From contig JAAWJI010000024.1 of assembly GCA_022796795.1 (NCBI GenBank), positions 1 to 58,012 on the forward strand: DNA of 58,012 nt. Direction: 5' to 3'. The notes under the pieces were generated by a model that saw nothing but the letters and a program-made list of their open reading frames with translations, was not told the origin of the DNA and did no database searches. The stretch comes from Lachnospiraceae bacterium (lineage in GTDB: Bacteria; Bacillota; Clostridia; Lachnospirales; Lachnospiraceae). Each line of letters opens with the position of its first letter. Within the stretch, counting starts at the first letter, position 1. Shown here piece by piece: positions 1-8,781 of the stretch. The position numbers and the translations under genes are program-made.

Positions 1-692
1 CTGATCATACCCAGAATATTGGGATCACAGGGCTTTGCCTCTGCCACCGCATACCGGTAGGCCTCCTGATAGGAGTATCCCATAAGTGCCATGCCAGCGA
101 TTTCCAGCTCTTCCAGAGACAAGTTTGCATTGCGGAACCGGGTCACCAGACTTCTCTCAAAGAGCGCGTCATCCCGCAAATCCTTGTCCAGGGGATGAGA
201 AACCTCTGTAAAATTGTTGGTGTCTGTCAGCAGTCCATAGTACAGGGCCGTAGCCAGCTTCCGGTCCCTGTTCACATCAAAGCCCTCCGCATCCAAAAGA
301 TCCCAAACCACCGTGGAGCAGGCCCCCAGATTGCTGCGCACCTCGTGTAAACCGGGAAGCTGGCCGGATACCTGATGATGATCAATAACCGCTACCTTTC
401 CCGCCTCAAAACGGGTCACATTCCCCTCCCCGTACTGGCAATCCACGGTGATCAAAAGGTCCGGAGGCTCCAGCTCCTCCACATACTCCAGGGGAATCTC
501 AAGCTCCGAGATCATGAGAACCAGATTGCTCTTCTGAATCCGGTATCTGCCTCCGTAAATAAAGCGTACCTGCTTTCCCCTGCTCTCCAGATAGGCGCAG
601 ATGCCAAAGCCGCTGGCAATGGCGTCCGCATCCGGATTGTCATGGCATTGCACTACAATCCGGTCAAATTTCAGAAGCTCCTTAAGCCTCAT
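1..692 (-). CDS. DHH-family phosphoesterase (3' end outside window)
   Basis: The gene runs off the left edge, so only about 230 N-terminal residues are visible. The start codon (CAT at 690-692) follows a good ribosome site, AGGGAGGAAACAGC. Seen: the DNPDADA metal motif at about residues 18-24, a VDCQYGEGN segment with Asp near 84, and the family-defining DHH triad at 104-106. This order fits the DHH subfamily of manganese-dependent phosphoesterases, which includes NrnA-type nano-RNases / pAp phosphatases and c-di-AMP or c-di-GMP linked hydrolases. The C-terminal DHHA1 domain that would separate these is not in view. It is the last visible gene of the rimO-to-ppk run, 81 bp after ppk, and probably co-transcribed. 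Confidence 0.85.
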   Translation of the reverse strand, partial: MRLKELLKFDRIVVQCHDNPDADAIASGFGICAYLESRGKQVRFIYGGRYRIQKSNLVLMISELEIPLEYVEELEPPDLLITVDCQYGEGNVTRFEAGKVAVIDHHQVSGQLPGLHEVRSNLGACSTVVWDLLDAEGFDVNRDRKLATALYYGLLTDTNNFTEVSHPLDKDLRDDALFERSLVTRFRNANLSLEELEIAGMALMGYSYQEAYRYAVAEAKPCDPNILGMI

Positions 693-773
693 GCTGTTTC
701 CTCCCTGACCATTCTTTCTCTGTTCACTTCCTTATCGCAAGTCAAGGTACCCATATTTTGTCCCTTTGACGCC

Positions 774-2987
774 CTACTCCTCTATATGCTCCTCTGGAAT
801 AAATACCCGGCTTGGCAGCTCCTGCTTTTCCTGCCGTGCTTTCTCCCTTGCCTCCTGGGTGAAATACTCCTGAGAATCCAGGGAGATCTTGCCCCGGCGG
901 TCAATCTTCTCGTAACTTCCATCGCTCTTAAGCACGTGGGCCTTCACATTATCTGTAAGCAGGATCTCCAGAATGTGCAAAATCTCCTGCTTCAGCTCTG
1001 GCCGTTCTATGGGAAACAAAATCTCCACCCTCCGGTCCAGGTTCCGGGGCATCCAGTCTGCGCTGGCACAGTAGACCTCTTCCTGTCCGTCGTTGGCAAA
1101 ATAAAAGATTCTGCTGTGCTCCAGGAAATTTCCCACAATGGAGCGCACCGTAATATTTTCGCTGACTCCGGGAATCCCTGTCTTCAGACAGCAGATTCCC
1201 CGGATAATCAGATCAATCTTCACCCCTGCCATAGCCGCTTCATAGAGTTCCCCGATAATCTGGGGATCACACAGGGAATTCATCTTGGCCCGGATACAGG
1301 CCTCTCTTCCATTCTTCGCATGCTCCTTTTCCCTGCGGATCAGCTGTATGAAGCTGTCCCGCAGCCACAGAGGTGCCAGGGATAACTTGTGCCAGCTCAC
1401 CGGCTCCGAATATCCGGAAAGCATATTAAACACTGCCGTGGCATCCTCCCCGATCAGGGCAGAGCAGGTGAGAAGCCCCAGGTCCGTGTAAAGCTTGGCT
1501 GTGGAATCGTTGTAGTTTCCCGTGCCCAGATGCACGTAGCGGCGGATTCCGTCCTCCTCCCGGCGCACCACCAGAGTAATCTTGCTGTGGGTTTTTAAAC
1601 CCACCAAGCCGTAGATCACGTGACAGCCTGCTTTCTCCAGCATCTTGGCCCAGATAATATTATTTTCCTCATCAAAGCGTGCCTTCAGCTCCACCAGCAC
1701 AGACACCTGCTTTCCGTTCTCCGCCGCCTGAGCCAGAGCTGCGATAATGGGAGAATTGCCGCTGACCCGATACAGGGTCTGTTTGATAGCCAGCACCTGG
1801 GGATCCCGGGCCGCCTGCTGTACAAAGCGCACCACAGGGTCAAAGGTCTGGAAGGGATGGTGAAGCAGAATATCCCCCTTGCGGATTTCCTCAAAAATAT
1901 CGCAGTCTCCGGGCAGCTCCTTCACAGGAGCCGGCACATGCCTGGGATTTTTCAGTTCCGCAAAACCATCCATGCCATACATCTTCATGAGAAAAGTCAG
2001 ATCCAGAGGACCGTTGATCTCGAAAATAGAGTCCTCCTTAATGGACAGCTCCCGGCGCAGCAGCTTCAACAGCCGCCGGTCCATTTTCTCCTCCGCCTCC
2101 AGCCGGATGGCCTCCCCCCACTGACGCTTTTTCAACTGCTTTTGAATCTCCTTTAAGAGATCCTCCGCCTCATCCTCCTCAATGGTCAGATCTGCATTCC
2201 GCATAATCCGGTAGGGATGGGCGCAGACCACATCGTAGCTTAAAAACAGCTGCCCCATATTGCGCTCAATAATTTCTTCCAACAGGATCACCACCTGGGT
2301 ACCGTCCTTTTCGTCCGGCAGACGCACAATCCTGGGAAGGCCGGAAGGTACCTGAACCGTGGCAAATTCCAGCTCCGGTCCCTGCTCCCTCTCCTTATTC
2401 TTCTTCTCTTTGCCCTTAACCTTCTCCGAAGCCTGGTCCGTCCCTACAGAGCCATCCAGACTCCGCCCAGCCTTTTTCGCCAGAAGAGCGCCGATATTCA
2501 GACTCTTATTGCGGATCAGGGGAAAAGGCCTGGAGGAATCCACGGCCATGGGGGTCAGCACTGGGTACACGTTCTCCCGGAAATACTGATCCACAAAGAT
2601 TTTCTGCTCCATGGTCAGATCCTCGTGCTCCTGCACCACCAGAAGGCCGTGCTGGCGCAGAAGGGGAAGCAGGGAACGGGAATACGTGGAATACTGCAGA
2701 TCCAAAAGCTCCCGGGTGGCCGAAAGAATCTGATCCAGCTGCTCCTGGGGCGTTAGACCTGCAATATCCCTCCTGGTATACTTGGCATTGACCATATCCT
2801 TTAAGGAGGCCACACGAATCATAAAAAACTCATCCAAATTGGAGGCCGTTATGCTTAAGAATTTCAGTCGCTCAAAGAGGGGTATGGTCTTATCCCTGGC
2901 CTCCTCCAAAACCCGGCTGTTGAATTTCAGCCAGCTCAATTCCCGGTTGGTATAATATTCATAGCTCTTTACATCTATCGCGTCCAT
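774..2987 (-). CDS. ppk1: Polyphosphate kinase 1
   Basis: Makes inorganic polyphosphate from ATP reversibly. The 737 residues are somewhat longer than the usual near-690. Seen: the N-terminal signature ELSWLKFNSRVLEEA near residue 17, the core with GKQVSVLVELKARFDEENN, and the catalytic histidine region YVHLGTGNYNDSTAKLYTDL (the His is phosphorylated in PPK1 enzymes). A Lys/Glu-rich insert near residue 195 (EKVKGKEKKNKERE) is an unusual charged loop. The gene lies 36 bp downstream of a Ppx/GppA gene on the same strand, so polyphosphate synthesis and breakdown appear to share a transcript. Start chosen at 2987 by full-length match to the family. Confidence 0.95.
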   Translation of the reverse strand: MDAIDVKSYEYYTNRELSWLKFNSRVLEEARDKTIPLFERLKFLSITASNLDEFFMIRVASLKDMVNAKYTRRDIAGLTPQEQLDQILSATRELLDLQYSTYSRSLLPLLRQHGLLVVQEHEDLTMEQKIFVDQYFRENVYPVLTPMAVDSSRPFPLIRNKSLNIGALLAKKAGRSLDGSVGTDQASEKVKGKEKKNKEREQGPELEFATVQVPSGLPRIVRLPDEKDGTQVVILLEEIIERNMGQLFLSYDVVCAHPYRIMRNADLTIEEDEAEDLLKEIQKQLKKRQWGEAIRLEAEEKMDRRLLKLLRRELSIKEDSIFEINGPLDLTFLMKMYGMDGFAELKNPRHVPAPVKELPGDCDIFEEIRKGDILLHHPFQTFDPVVRFVQQAARDPQVLAIKQTLYRVSGNSPIIAALAQAAENGKQVSVLVELKARFDEENNIIWAKMLEKAGCHVIYGLVGLKTHSKITLVVRREEDGIRRYVHLGTGNYNDSTAKLYTDLGLLTCSALIGEDATAVFNMLSGYSEPVSWHKLSLAPLWLRDSFIQLIRREKEHAKNGREACIRAKMNSLCDPQIIGELYEAAMAGVKIDLIIRGICCLKTGIPGVSENITVRSIVGNFLEHSRIFYFANDGQEEVYCASADWMPRNLDRRVEILFPIERPELKQEILHILEILLTDNVKAHVLKSDGSYEKIDRRGKISLDSQEYFTQEAREKARQEKQELPSRVFIPEEHIEE

Positions 2988-3023
2988 CGCTGCTTGTGCC
3001 GCCTTTCTTTATTCATGTTTCAC

Positions 3024-4565
3024 CTACAGCTGCTTTTTCTGCCGGATCACCGGCCGGATACTGAATACAGTCTCAAAGAATTCCGCCTTGTCGGAAAACA
3101 GTCCCTTCTCCAGGGTAATATCCGCCACCGTATCCACCAGCACCACCAGCTCCTTTTCCTTTAAGGTCACCTTCACATGCTTGAATTTCTGGTCGTGACT
3201 GCGGTCCATGGCGTTTGCCACCCGCAAAATGGCGCTGATCTTGGCGATCAGCAGGTAATCGGACCGCTCCAGGGAGGATCCGTAGGAGATTTCCTCAAAG
3301 CTTGCAAACTCCCGGGTATTAAAACGGACCGCATTGGCAATAATCTCCCGCTCCCGATGAGAAAGGCCGATGATCTCCGTGGCCATAATAATACTGTAAG
3401 AACACTCTGCCGTCCGGTTCATATTGATGTATTTGCCGCAGTCATGAAGAATCACGGAAATCTGCAAAAGCAGCCGCTCCCTCTTTCCCATGCCATGAAT
3501 ACTTTTCATCTTGTCAAAAATGGTCAAAGCCAGGTATTCCGTGCCTGCAATATGACCTTTGCTGCTCTGGTAGCGCTTGGAAATATTCTTGGCCGCCTCC
3601 ACAATATCATTCTCAAAATTATGGGTGGATCTGAGAATCTTTTTCCGCTCCCCATAATCATAGGCCAGGCCGTCGCTCAGATTATGGCCCGGCAGCCAGA
3701 TGCTTTCCGCCCCCGTATCCTCGATAAAACGCCGGTACAGCACCAGAGACGGAAGAATCAGGGTGGCATGTTCCATGGGCAGTCCGAAATGGGCCGCTAT
3801 CTGGGTAGAAGTTATGGAAACCGCCTTCTGATACAGCTCCATAAACTCTTTCCGACTCATGACAGCCGCCCGTCCCTCCTTAGCGTGCTGCCGGAAAAAC
3901 TGGCTTACATAGTCTCCTGTGAGAATGATATTCTGAATCTTCTGGTCCTTCAAATAAAGCTTTTTAAAGCTTCGCAGCTCGCTTCCAATCATCTCATTGA
4001 GCACGCTGGCAAAATGCATGGTCCTGCTCTCCACGTCCGCCAGGCGCTCCCGGATCCGCAGGGCTCCGATCCGAAGATTCTGGGTGGTGACCAGTACGTC
4101 CTTGTCAAACAGGGAGATCTGGATGCTTCCGCCCCCCACGTCCACAATGGCTGTGCTGTTCTGGATCATCCCCCTGAAATCCTCCTCCACAGAGGCAATG
4201 GATTTATAGCCCAGGAACCGCTGCTCCGAATTACTCAAAACCTCCACATCAATCCCGGTACGCACCCGGATCTTATCCAGAATCAGCAGCACATTTTTCG
4301 TCTCCCGAATGGCGCTGGTGGCGCAGGCCCGGTAGGCATCCACCTGATACTCCTGCATAATGCGCCGGAAATCCAGCAGCACCTCACACAGCTCCTCCAG
4401 ATGCTCGTTGCTGATTTTCCCGGTCACATAGGTGTCCTTCCCCAGCTCCAGATTGTACCGCACATGATCCAGCTGCCGCATACCCCGGCGGGAGGAAAGC
4501 TCAAAAATCTTCATCCCCACCTCGTAAGAACCGATATCGATTCCCGCAAATACTGTAATCTGCAC
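3024..4565 (-). CDS. ppx: Ppx/GppA-type exopolyphosphatase with C-terminal HD domain
   Basis: Hydrolyses polyphosphate from its ends or pppGpp to ppGpp; which substrate cannot be told from sequence. 513 residues. Seen: the ASKHA ATPase-fold signature FAGIDIGSYEVGMKIFEL at the N-terminus, the second phosphate loop IVDVGGGSIQIS near residue 140, and a C-terminal HD-type segment with HDCGKYINM near residue 385. The HD part is typical of the longer Ppx forms. It lies directly upstream of ppk1 and 123 bp downstream of dut, all on the minus strand. Confidence 0.92.
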   Translation of the reverse strand: MQITVFAGIDIGSYEVGMKIFELSSRRGMRQLDHVRYNLELGKDTYVTGKISNEHLEELCEVLLDFRRIMQEYQVDAYRACATSAIRETKNVLLILDKIRVRTGIDVEVLSNSEQRFLGYKSIASVEEDFRGMIQNSTAIVDVGGGSIQISLFDKDVLVTTQNLRIGALRIRERLADVESRTMHFASVLNEMIGSELRSFKKLYLKDQKIQNIILTGDYVSQFFRQHAKEGRAAVMSRKEFMELYQKAVSITSTQIAAHFGLPMEHATLILPSLVLYRRFIEDTGAESIWLPGHNLSDGLAYDYGERKKILRSTHNFENDIVEAAKNISKRYQSSKGHIAGTEYLALTIFDKMKSIHGMGKRERLLLQISVILHDCGKYINMNRTAECSYSIIMATEIIGLSHREREIIANAVRFNTREFASFEEISYGSSLERSDYLLIAKISAILRVANAMDRSHDQKFKHVKVTLKEKELVVLVDTVADITLEKGLFSDKAEFFETVFSIRPVIRQKKQL

Positions 4566-4688
4566 CTTCTTATGCCTCCCCTAATCTGTTACTTCCGATT
4601 TCCTTGTCAAGCCAGGCCTTGCCTTTCACAGACGCTCTTTCTTGCTCCCCAAACCGCCCGGTTTTGTGCTTTCCTGAAAGCGCCTGTC

Positions 4689-5123
4689 CTAAGCCTTCCC
4701 CGTACTGCCAAAACCGCCCCGGTCCCGGTTGCCAAGCTCCTCCACTTCCTCAAACATCAAAGCGGGCTGATGCTCCATAATCCGAAACTGACAGATCCTG
4801 TCATTCACATGGATCACCGTATCCCGCATGGCCAAAACCGGCATATGCCACTGATCATTGTCCCCACAATAGGTCTCGTCAATAACCCCCATACTATTGG
4901 TCTGGATGATCCCAAAATTCTTAAAGGTGCTGCTTCTTGGCACCACATGGGCCTCAAACCCTGCAGGCAGCTCCAACGCAATCCCCAGAGGAATCAGGCA
5001 AAATTCCCCTGCCTTCAGGGAAACCTCTTTTGCCGCCCGCAAATCAATCCAGTCCGACTTGCCGTCAATATATGCAAGACGTTCTATATCATTGGTAAAG
5101 TATTTAATTCGTATTGGTTTCAT
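4689..5123 (-). CDS. dut: Deoxyuridine 5'-triphosphate nucleotidohydrolase (dUTPase)
   Basis: Converts dUTP to dUMP and pyrophosphate, keeping uracil out of DNA. The 144 residues match trimeric dUTPases. All five family motifs can be read: IDLRAA (motif 1), PRSS (motif 2), GVIDETYCG with the catalytic Asp and Tyr (motif 3), DRICQFRIM (motif 4), and the C-terminal Gly-rich lid RGGFGSTG (motif 5). The complete motif 5 argues for dUTPase and not dCTP deaminase. It sits between cinA and ppx on the same strand. Confidence 0.93.
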   Translation of the reverse strand: MKPIRIKYFTNDIERLAYIDGKSDWIDLRAAKEVSLKAGEFCLIPLGIALELPAGFEAHVVPRSSTFKNFGIIQTNSMGVIDETYCGDNDQWHMPVLAMRDTVIHVNDRICQFRIMEHQPALMFEEVEELGNRDRGGFGSTGKA

Positions 5124-5173
5124 CTCTTAACTCCTCTGTCTCCCGGGCCTGTGCTTGCATTGGGATACAACTC

Positions 5174-6430
5174 CTACAGCTGAATATTCTCCAAAATACT
5201 CATCCGCAGCTGCGTCAAAGCCGCCACCACAGCGCTCTCCCGGATCTTTGCCCTGTTTCCCGAAAACCGGTATTCCTGAACCTTCATGTTATCCTTTACA
5301 GCCACCGCAATATAGACCAGGCCCACAGGCTTTTCCTCTGTGCCCCCGTCAGGCCCTGCAAGACCGGTGATAGATACGGACACATCGCTTCCCGTCACCA
5401 TCCGGGCGCCCTTTGCCATCTCCCTGGCCGTCTTCTCGCTGACCGCACCGAATTCCTTTAAGGTCAGCTTTTTCACGCCCACAAGCTTTCTCTTAGATTT
5501 ATTAGAATAGGTGATAAAGCCCTGCTTCAAAACCTCCGAGGCTCCCTGCACATTCACCAGCCGTCCGGTAAAAAGCCCTCCGGTGCAGGACTCCACGGTA
5601 GTCAGGCTCATGCCGCCCTCCTTCAGAAGGGACACCACAGCCTCCTCCAGGGTCACATGCTCCTCCGTGCTATAGATTTTATTTCCAAAGCGCACCTTCA
5701 GCTCCCGGACCATGGGCTTAATAAGCTTCCGCGCCTCTGCCTCATTCCCGGCCTTGGCCGTCACCCGCAGATGCACCTCCCCAGTCTTGGCGTAGGTGGC
5801 CACAGTGGGATTGTTCTGGGCCGCAATAAGGTCTGAAATCATGCTCTCCACCCGGCTCTCCCCGATGCCGCAGATCTTAATCATCTCCGATACAATGATC
5901 TCCGGCTGCTTTTCCCGCAGATAGGGGAAAATTTTCTGGTTAAACATGGGGATCATTTCGTTAGGAGGGCCTGGCAGAAGAATGGCTGTTTTCCCGTTTC
6001 CCTCCAGGATCAAACCGGGTGCCGTACCGTTTTCATTGTCCACAATCACGGCGCCCTCCGGAGCCAGCGCCTGCTTCCAGTTGTTTTCCGTAATCTCCTC
6101 CGGCTTTGTTCCCCGAAGCTTAAAGAATCCCTCAATCCGCTCTCTTGTATGGGGATCCTCCTTTAATACCCGCCCAAAAACCTGCGCCGCAATTTCCTTG
6201 GTCAGATCATCCTGGGTAGGCCCCAGGCCCCCGCCCAGGATCACCAGGTCAGAGCGGCCCAGGGCAAGGGTCAGCGTTTCCCGCAGACGCTCCGGGTTAT
6301 CTCCTACCACCGTCTGATAGTAAAGGGACAGCCCCAGCTGCGCACACTTTTCTGACAAAAAAGCCGCATTTGTATTTACAATATTTCCCAGCAAAATTTC
6401 TGTTCCCACAGATATTAACTCTGCAATCAT
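5174..6430 (-). CDS. cinA: CinA family protein (nicotinamide-nucleotide amidase)
   Basis: CinA proteins combine an N-terminal molybdopterin-binding-like (COG1058) domain with a C-terminal nicotinamide mononucleotide deamidase domain that recycles NMN. 418 residues. Seen: MIAELISVGTEILLGN at the start, LGGGLGPTQDDLTKE near residue 70, LLPGPPNEMIPMF near 155, and the amidase part beginning around TTVESCTGGLFTGRLVNV. An open frame extends 34 codons upstream, but the ATG at 6430 is preferred. It has a GGAGGG ribosome site and its ATGA overlaps the pgsA stop, the usual arrangement. Confidence 0.94.
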   Translation of the reverse strand: MIAELISVGTEILLGNIVNTNAAFLSEKCAQLGLSLYYQTVVGDNPERLRETLTLALGRSDLVILGGGLGPTQDDLTKEIAAQVFGRVLKEDPHTRERIEGFFKLRGTKPEEITENNWKQALAPEGAVIVDNENGTAPGLILEGNGKTAILLPGPPNEMIPMFNQKIFPYLREKQPEIIVSEMIKICGIGESRVESMISDLIAAQNNPTVATYAKTGEVHLRVTAKAGNEAEARKLIKPMVRELKVRFGNKIYSTEEHVTLEEAVVSLLKEGGMSLTTVESCTGGLFTGRLVNVQGASEVLKQGFITYSNKSKRKLVGVKKLTLKEFGAVSEKTAREMAKGARMVTGSDVSVSITGLAGPDGGTEEKPVGLVYIAVAVKDNMKVQEYRFSGNRAKIRESAVVAALTQLRMSILENIQL

Positions 6431-6969
6431 CTTTCTCCCTCCTTCAGTACATCCCGATTCTTCAGCAGATAATCCACCAGGGAAATCACCGTAAGCCCCA
6501 GAGCAATCCAGGTCACGGCCTGCTCCAGCCACACAAAGGCTTCGCCCAAATCCGCAATCAAAAGGCAGATCATCAGGATCTGAAATGTAGTCTTAAACTT
6601 TCCCCAATAGCTTGCCGCAATCACCACCCCATTATCCGAGGCAATGAGGCGAAATCCGCTGATGATAAACTCCCGGCTGATAATCACAATCACCATCCAG
6701 GCCGCAAGCTTCCCTGTCTCAATGAGGCAGATCAAAGCCGCGCACACCAGAAGCTTATCCGCCAGGGGATCCATAAACTTGCCAAAATTGGTCACCAGGT
6801 TGTATTTCCGTGCAATTTTGCCGTCCAAAAAATCCGTCAGGCTGGCCGCGATAAAAATTGCCAGAGCAATGTAGTTTCCGGCGCTTCCCCCCAGGTCTGT
6901 CAAGAGAAATACCACAAAAAAGGGGATCATAAACACCCGCAGCAATGTCAGTTTATTTGGAAGATTCAT
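6427..6969 (-). CDS. pgsA: CDP-diacylglycerol--glycerol-3-phosphate 3-phosphatidyltransferase
   Basis: Makes phosphatidylglycerol phosphate, the first committed step to phosphatidylglycerol. The 180 residues fit the family. Seen: N-terminal MNLPNKLTLLRVFMIPFFV and the CDP-alcohol phosphotransferase signature: D and G of DGKIAR, then the G of NFGKFMD and the D of PLADK, about 23 residues in total. Several hydrophobic segments indicate an integral membrane enzyme. The stop codon overlaps the cinA start (ATGA), so the two are translationally coupled. Confidence 0.95.
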   Translation of the reverse strand: MNLPNKLTLLRVFMIPFFVVFLLTDLGGSAGNYIALAIFIAASLTDFLDGKIARKYNLVTNFGKFMDPLADKLLVCAALICLIETGKLAAWMVIVIISREFIISGFRLIASDNGVVIAASYWGKFKTTFQILMICLLIADLGEAFVWLEQAVTWIALGLTVISLVDYLLKNRDVLKEGER

Positions 6970-7022
6970 CGTTAACTCCTTTCACAGTAAATGGCGCATC
7001 CTTGGGGAGAACCCCATCCGGC

Positions 7023-8354
7023 TCATCCCTCTAATAATTCTCCGATCAAATCATATTCCAGGGCTCCTGTCACCCGGACCCGGGCAAAATCCCCAGAAAC
7101 AAGGGTTTCCTGGGTATTCAGGAACAAATAGCCATCCACATCCGGCGCATCCCGGTAGGTCCGGGCCACGTAAGTGTTCTCCCCTGCCACCTGGCCCTCA
7201 ATCATAACCACCAGCTCCCGGCCGACCATATCGCCCGCCCGGTCAAAGGAGATCTCCTGCTGCAGTTCCATAATCTCATCCCGCCGCTCCTGCCGGATCT
7301 CCTCCGGCACCTGATCCGGCATTTCCGCCGCCGGCGTGCCCTCCTCCTCCGAGTAGGCAAAGACTCCCAGCCGGTCAAATTCACAGGTATCCACAAACTC
7401 CAGCAGCTCCTCATGATCCTCTGGCGTCTCTCCTGGAAATCCGCTGATCAGGGTGGTGCGCAGGCAGATATCCGGAATCTCCCGGCGAAGACGGACCACC
7501 ATATCCTGAATCTGGGCCCGGGTGGTACGCCGTCCCATACGCCGTAGGATCTTATCACTGGCGTGCTGGATTGGCATATCCAGATAGTGACAGATTTTAG
7601 GCTCCTGGCCAATGGTCTGTATCAGCTCCTCTGTGATTTCCTCCGGATAACAATATTGCAGCCGGATCCAGGCGAGACCGGGAATCCGGCAAAGCTCCTG
7701 CAAAAGTTTCGGCAACATCTTCTTTCCGTAGAGGTCCACCCCGTACACCGTGGTCTCCTGGGCCACCAGAATCAGTTCCCGCACCCCTTCCTTTGCCAAT
7801 TCCTCCGCCTCTGTGAGAAGCTTCTCCATGGGAATGCTCCGGTAATTTCCCCGGATCTTGGGAATAATGCAGTAGGTACAGCGCTTATCGCACCCTTCAG
7901 CGATTTTTAAGTGGGCGTAATGTCCCCCGGTGGTCAAAATACGCCTGGCCTCCACCTGGGGAAGCTTATCAAGGCTGTCCACCTGTACCCCGGCCTTCTC
8001 TCCCTCCAGTACCTTGTCAATCGTCTCTATGAGCTGGTCAAAGCAGGTGGTTCCCAGCACCGCATCCACTTCCTCAATCTCATCCAGGATCTCCTGCCGG
8101 TAACGCTGAGCCAGGCATCCGGCCACGATCAGGGCCTTGCAGCTGCCCTCTCTCCGGCAGGCGGACATCTCCAAAATAGTGTTGATGCTCTCCTCCTTGG
8201 CGTCATTTACAAAACAACAGGTATTGATCACAATCACCTCTGCCTCTGCCTGGTCGTCTGTTAATATATACCCGTTTTTCGTTAAAAGCCCCAGCATGTT
8301 TTCCGAATCCACCAGATTCTTGTCACATCCCAGGGAAATAAACAGTACCTTCAT
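7023..8354 (-). CDS. rimO: Ribosomal protein uS12 methylthiotransferase RimO
   Basis: A radical-SAM enzyme that methylthiolates an aspartate of ribosomal protein uS12. 443 residues. Seen: the UPF0004 domain starting FISLGCDKNLVDSE, with further Cys at INTCCFVND and VAGCLAQRY for the auxiliary Fe-S cluster. The radical-SAM triad is in EGCDKRCTYCIIPKIRG, and a C-terminal TRAM-like part follows. The SLGCDKN form of the N-terminal motif favours RimO over the tRNA enzyme MiaB. First gene of the minus-strand run, with a promoter at 8431-8459. Confidence 0.95.
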   Translation of the reverse strand: MKVLFISLGCDKNLVDSENMLGLLTKNGYILTDDQAEAEVIVINTCCFVNDAKEESINTILEMSACRREGSCKALIVAGCLAQRYRQEILDEIEEVDAVLGTTCFDQLIETIDKVLEGEKAGVQVDSLDKLPQVEARRILTTGGHYAHLKIAEGCDKRCTYCIIPKIRGNYRSIPMEKLLTEAEELAKEGVRELILVAQETTVYGVDLYGKKMLPKLLQELCRIPGLAWIRLQYCYPEEITEELIQTIGQEPKICHYLDMPIQHASDKILRRMGRRTTRAQIQDMVVRLRREIPDICLRTTLISGFPGETPEDHEELLEFVDTCEFDRLGVFAYSEEEGTPAAEMPDQVPEEIRQERRDEIMELQQEISFDRAGDMVGRELVVMIEGQVAGENTYVARTYRDAPDVDGYLFLNTQETLVSGDFARVRVTGALEYDLIGELLEG

Positions 8355-8430
8355 GGGAACCTCCTTTGTTCCTTTTCCGTCCGCCCTGCCCCTCCTGCGT
8401 GAAAATGGCTGCGCAAGGCTTTCCTATTAG

Positions 8431-8459
8431 ATTATAGATTCCCATGGGAAATTTTGCAA
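8431..8459 (-). promoter_or_regulatory. Promoter of the rimO-pgsA-cinA run
   Basis: Read on the minus strand: -35 TTGCAA (8454-8459), exactly 17 bp, -10 TATAAT (8431-8436). The spacer contains a perfect 12-bp palindrome TTCCCATGGGAA at 8439-8450, which may be chance or an operator. Confidence 0.7.
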
Positions 8460-8502
8460 CTGGAACTTTAGAAGTCCAGGCTTTTCCCAATTCTATGAAC
8501 AG

Positions 8503-8559
8503 AAACAGGGAGCCAAAATGTCCCGGCTCTAACTGCCAGATACATCAGGCTCCCTGTTT
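8503..8559 (-). terminator. Terminator-like hairpin after copper ATPase
   Basis: A perfect 12-bp inverted repeat, AAACAGGGAGCC (8503-8514) and GGCTCCCTGTTT (8548-8559), with a 33-base loop. It lies just past the stop of the minus-strand copper ATPase. The long loop makes it weaker than a standard terminator. Confidence 0.6.
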
Positions 8560-8571
8560 TTTCTGGGTCCT

Positions 8572-8781
8572 TTACTGGATCTCCAGCACCTTATAGTCCT
8601 GATCCTCCACGGTCTTCCTCAGCACCTCGTCTGCCACCTCAGCAGTCAATGTCACCACTGCAGTCCCTGTCTCATGGCTTACAGCTGCCTCCGATACCTC
8701 TGCCAAGGCCTCCAGGCATTTCTTTACCCGCGCCTCGCAGTGTCCGCACATCATTCCTTCAATTTTCATAGTCTTTGTCAT
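8572..8781 (-). other. Possible internal translation start: free CopZ-like copper chaperone
   Basis: Within copA, the in-frame ATG at 8781 begins [20 protein letters not shown], a complete 69-residue CopZ-like HMA protein. It is preceded by AAAAAGGAGGAACCAACC, an excellent ribosome site encoded by Lys-Lys-Glu-Glu codons. Seen directly: fusion and site. Inferred: the cell may make both the fused pump and a free chaperone, or copZ was a separate gene that lost its upstream stop codon. Confidence 0.5.

Noticed and set aside
3177..5183. 668-codon plus-strand frame
   Set aside because: Antisense to ppx and dut, which have full motif sets; its translation is rich in His/Pro/Arg and shows no domain.
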